Made by a program: the position numbers and the translations under genes. Shown piece after piece: positions 63,947-64,000 of a stretch of 64,000 bases of DNA (the first letter of the stretch is position 1; each line of letters begins with the position of its first letter). The stretch lies in NCBI RefSeq assembly GCF_001663155.1, contig NZ_CP015963.1, positions 372,001 to 436,000 of the forward strand. Reading direction: 5' to 3'. This stretch comes from Altererythrobacter ishigakiensis (GTDB lineage Bacteria; Pseudomonadota; Alphaproteobacteria; Sphingomonadales; Sphingomonadaceae). Under the pieces are notes generated by a model. It searched no databases. It worked only from the letters and a program-made list of their open reading frames with translations, and had not been told where the DNA came from.

Positions 63947-64000
63947 CGAAGCTGTGCTCCTGTCGGTCGAAACTGGTCTTCTCACGCCTCGTGGCACTTC

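Overview
The window reads as a chromosomal segment of an alphaproteobacterium of the order Sphingomonadales, most likely an Erythrobacter/Altererythrobacter-like member. The basis is gene content: an Rrf2-sufB-DUF559-sufC-sufD-sufS-sufT-sufA type SUF operon, MmcB, a DUF2093 protein, an UrcA protein, LytS/LytTR pairs, a TonB receptor next to a tryptophan-halogenase-like gene, a ThiS-ThiG fusion and CtaA, together with alphaproteobacterial CTTGAC-N17 promoters. This placement comes from recognising families, not from a database search.

Layout. 1-3283: the 5' part of a TonB-dependent receptor gene (minus strand) diverges from a flavin-dependent halogenase gene (plus strand); two operator-like sites lie between them 21 bp apart. 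3288-17222: a genomic island of about 13.9 kb, bounded by a perfect 50-bp direct repeat. The right copy is the 3' part of an intact tRNA-Arg(CCG) gene and the left copy is an orphan fragment. The island carries a tyrosine integrase, an AlpA-like excisionase, an overlapping replication set (Prim-Pol/PriCT primase and a DUF5906 helicase), and a defence-like cargo. The cargo is a 1384-residue NACHT/STAND-type ATPase with a C-terminal alpha/beta hydrolase and membrane helix, a small Cys-rich protein, a secreted thermonuclease with an Excalibur domain, and a complete MmeI-like (type IIL) restriction-modification enzyme. It has no capsid or packaging genes, so it resembles a phage satellite or an integrative mobilizable element.

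17250-64000: ordinary core chromosome. It holds mmcB, a fatty acid hydroxylase/sterol desaturase, a PAS protein, two M48 proteases, a DsbA-like oxidoreductase, an HD-domain (PhnZ-like) protein, a LytS/LytTR pair coupled to nadC, tadA, rpmB, an M23 endopeptidase, xseA and purD (divergent, sharing a CATG start), a PfkB kinase, the SUF iron-sulfur operon (47364 down to 40225), an AraC regulator, a candidate small RNA/small protein gene, pyrD, ggt, an acyl-CoA ligase, thiSG, a MerC protein, ctaA-cutA, rplM-rpsI, a phosphoesterase, an UrcA protein, a second LytS/LytTR pair and a class I fumarase cut close to the right edge.

The most interesting item is the island, above all the reversed-order NTPase-solenoid-hydrolase-TM protein. 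It looks like an uncharacterised single-gene antiphage system, linked to a single-protein restriction system on one mobile element.
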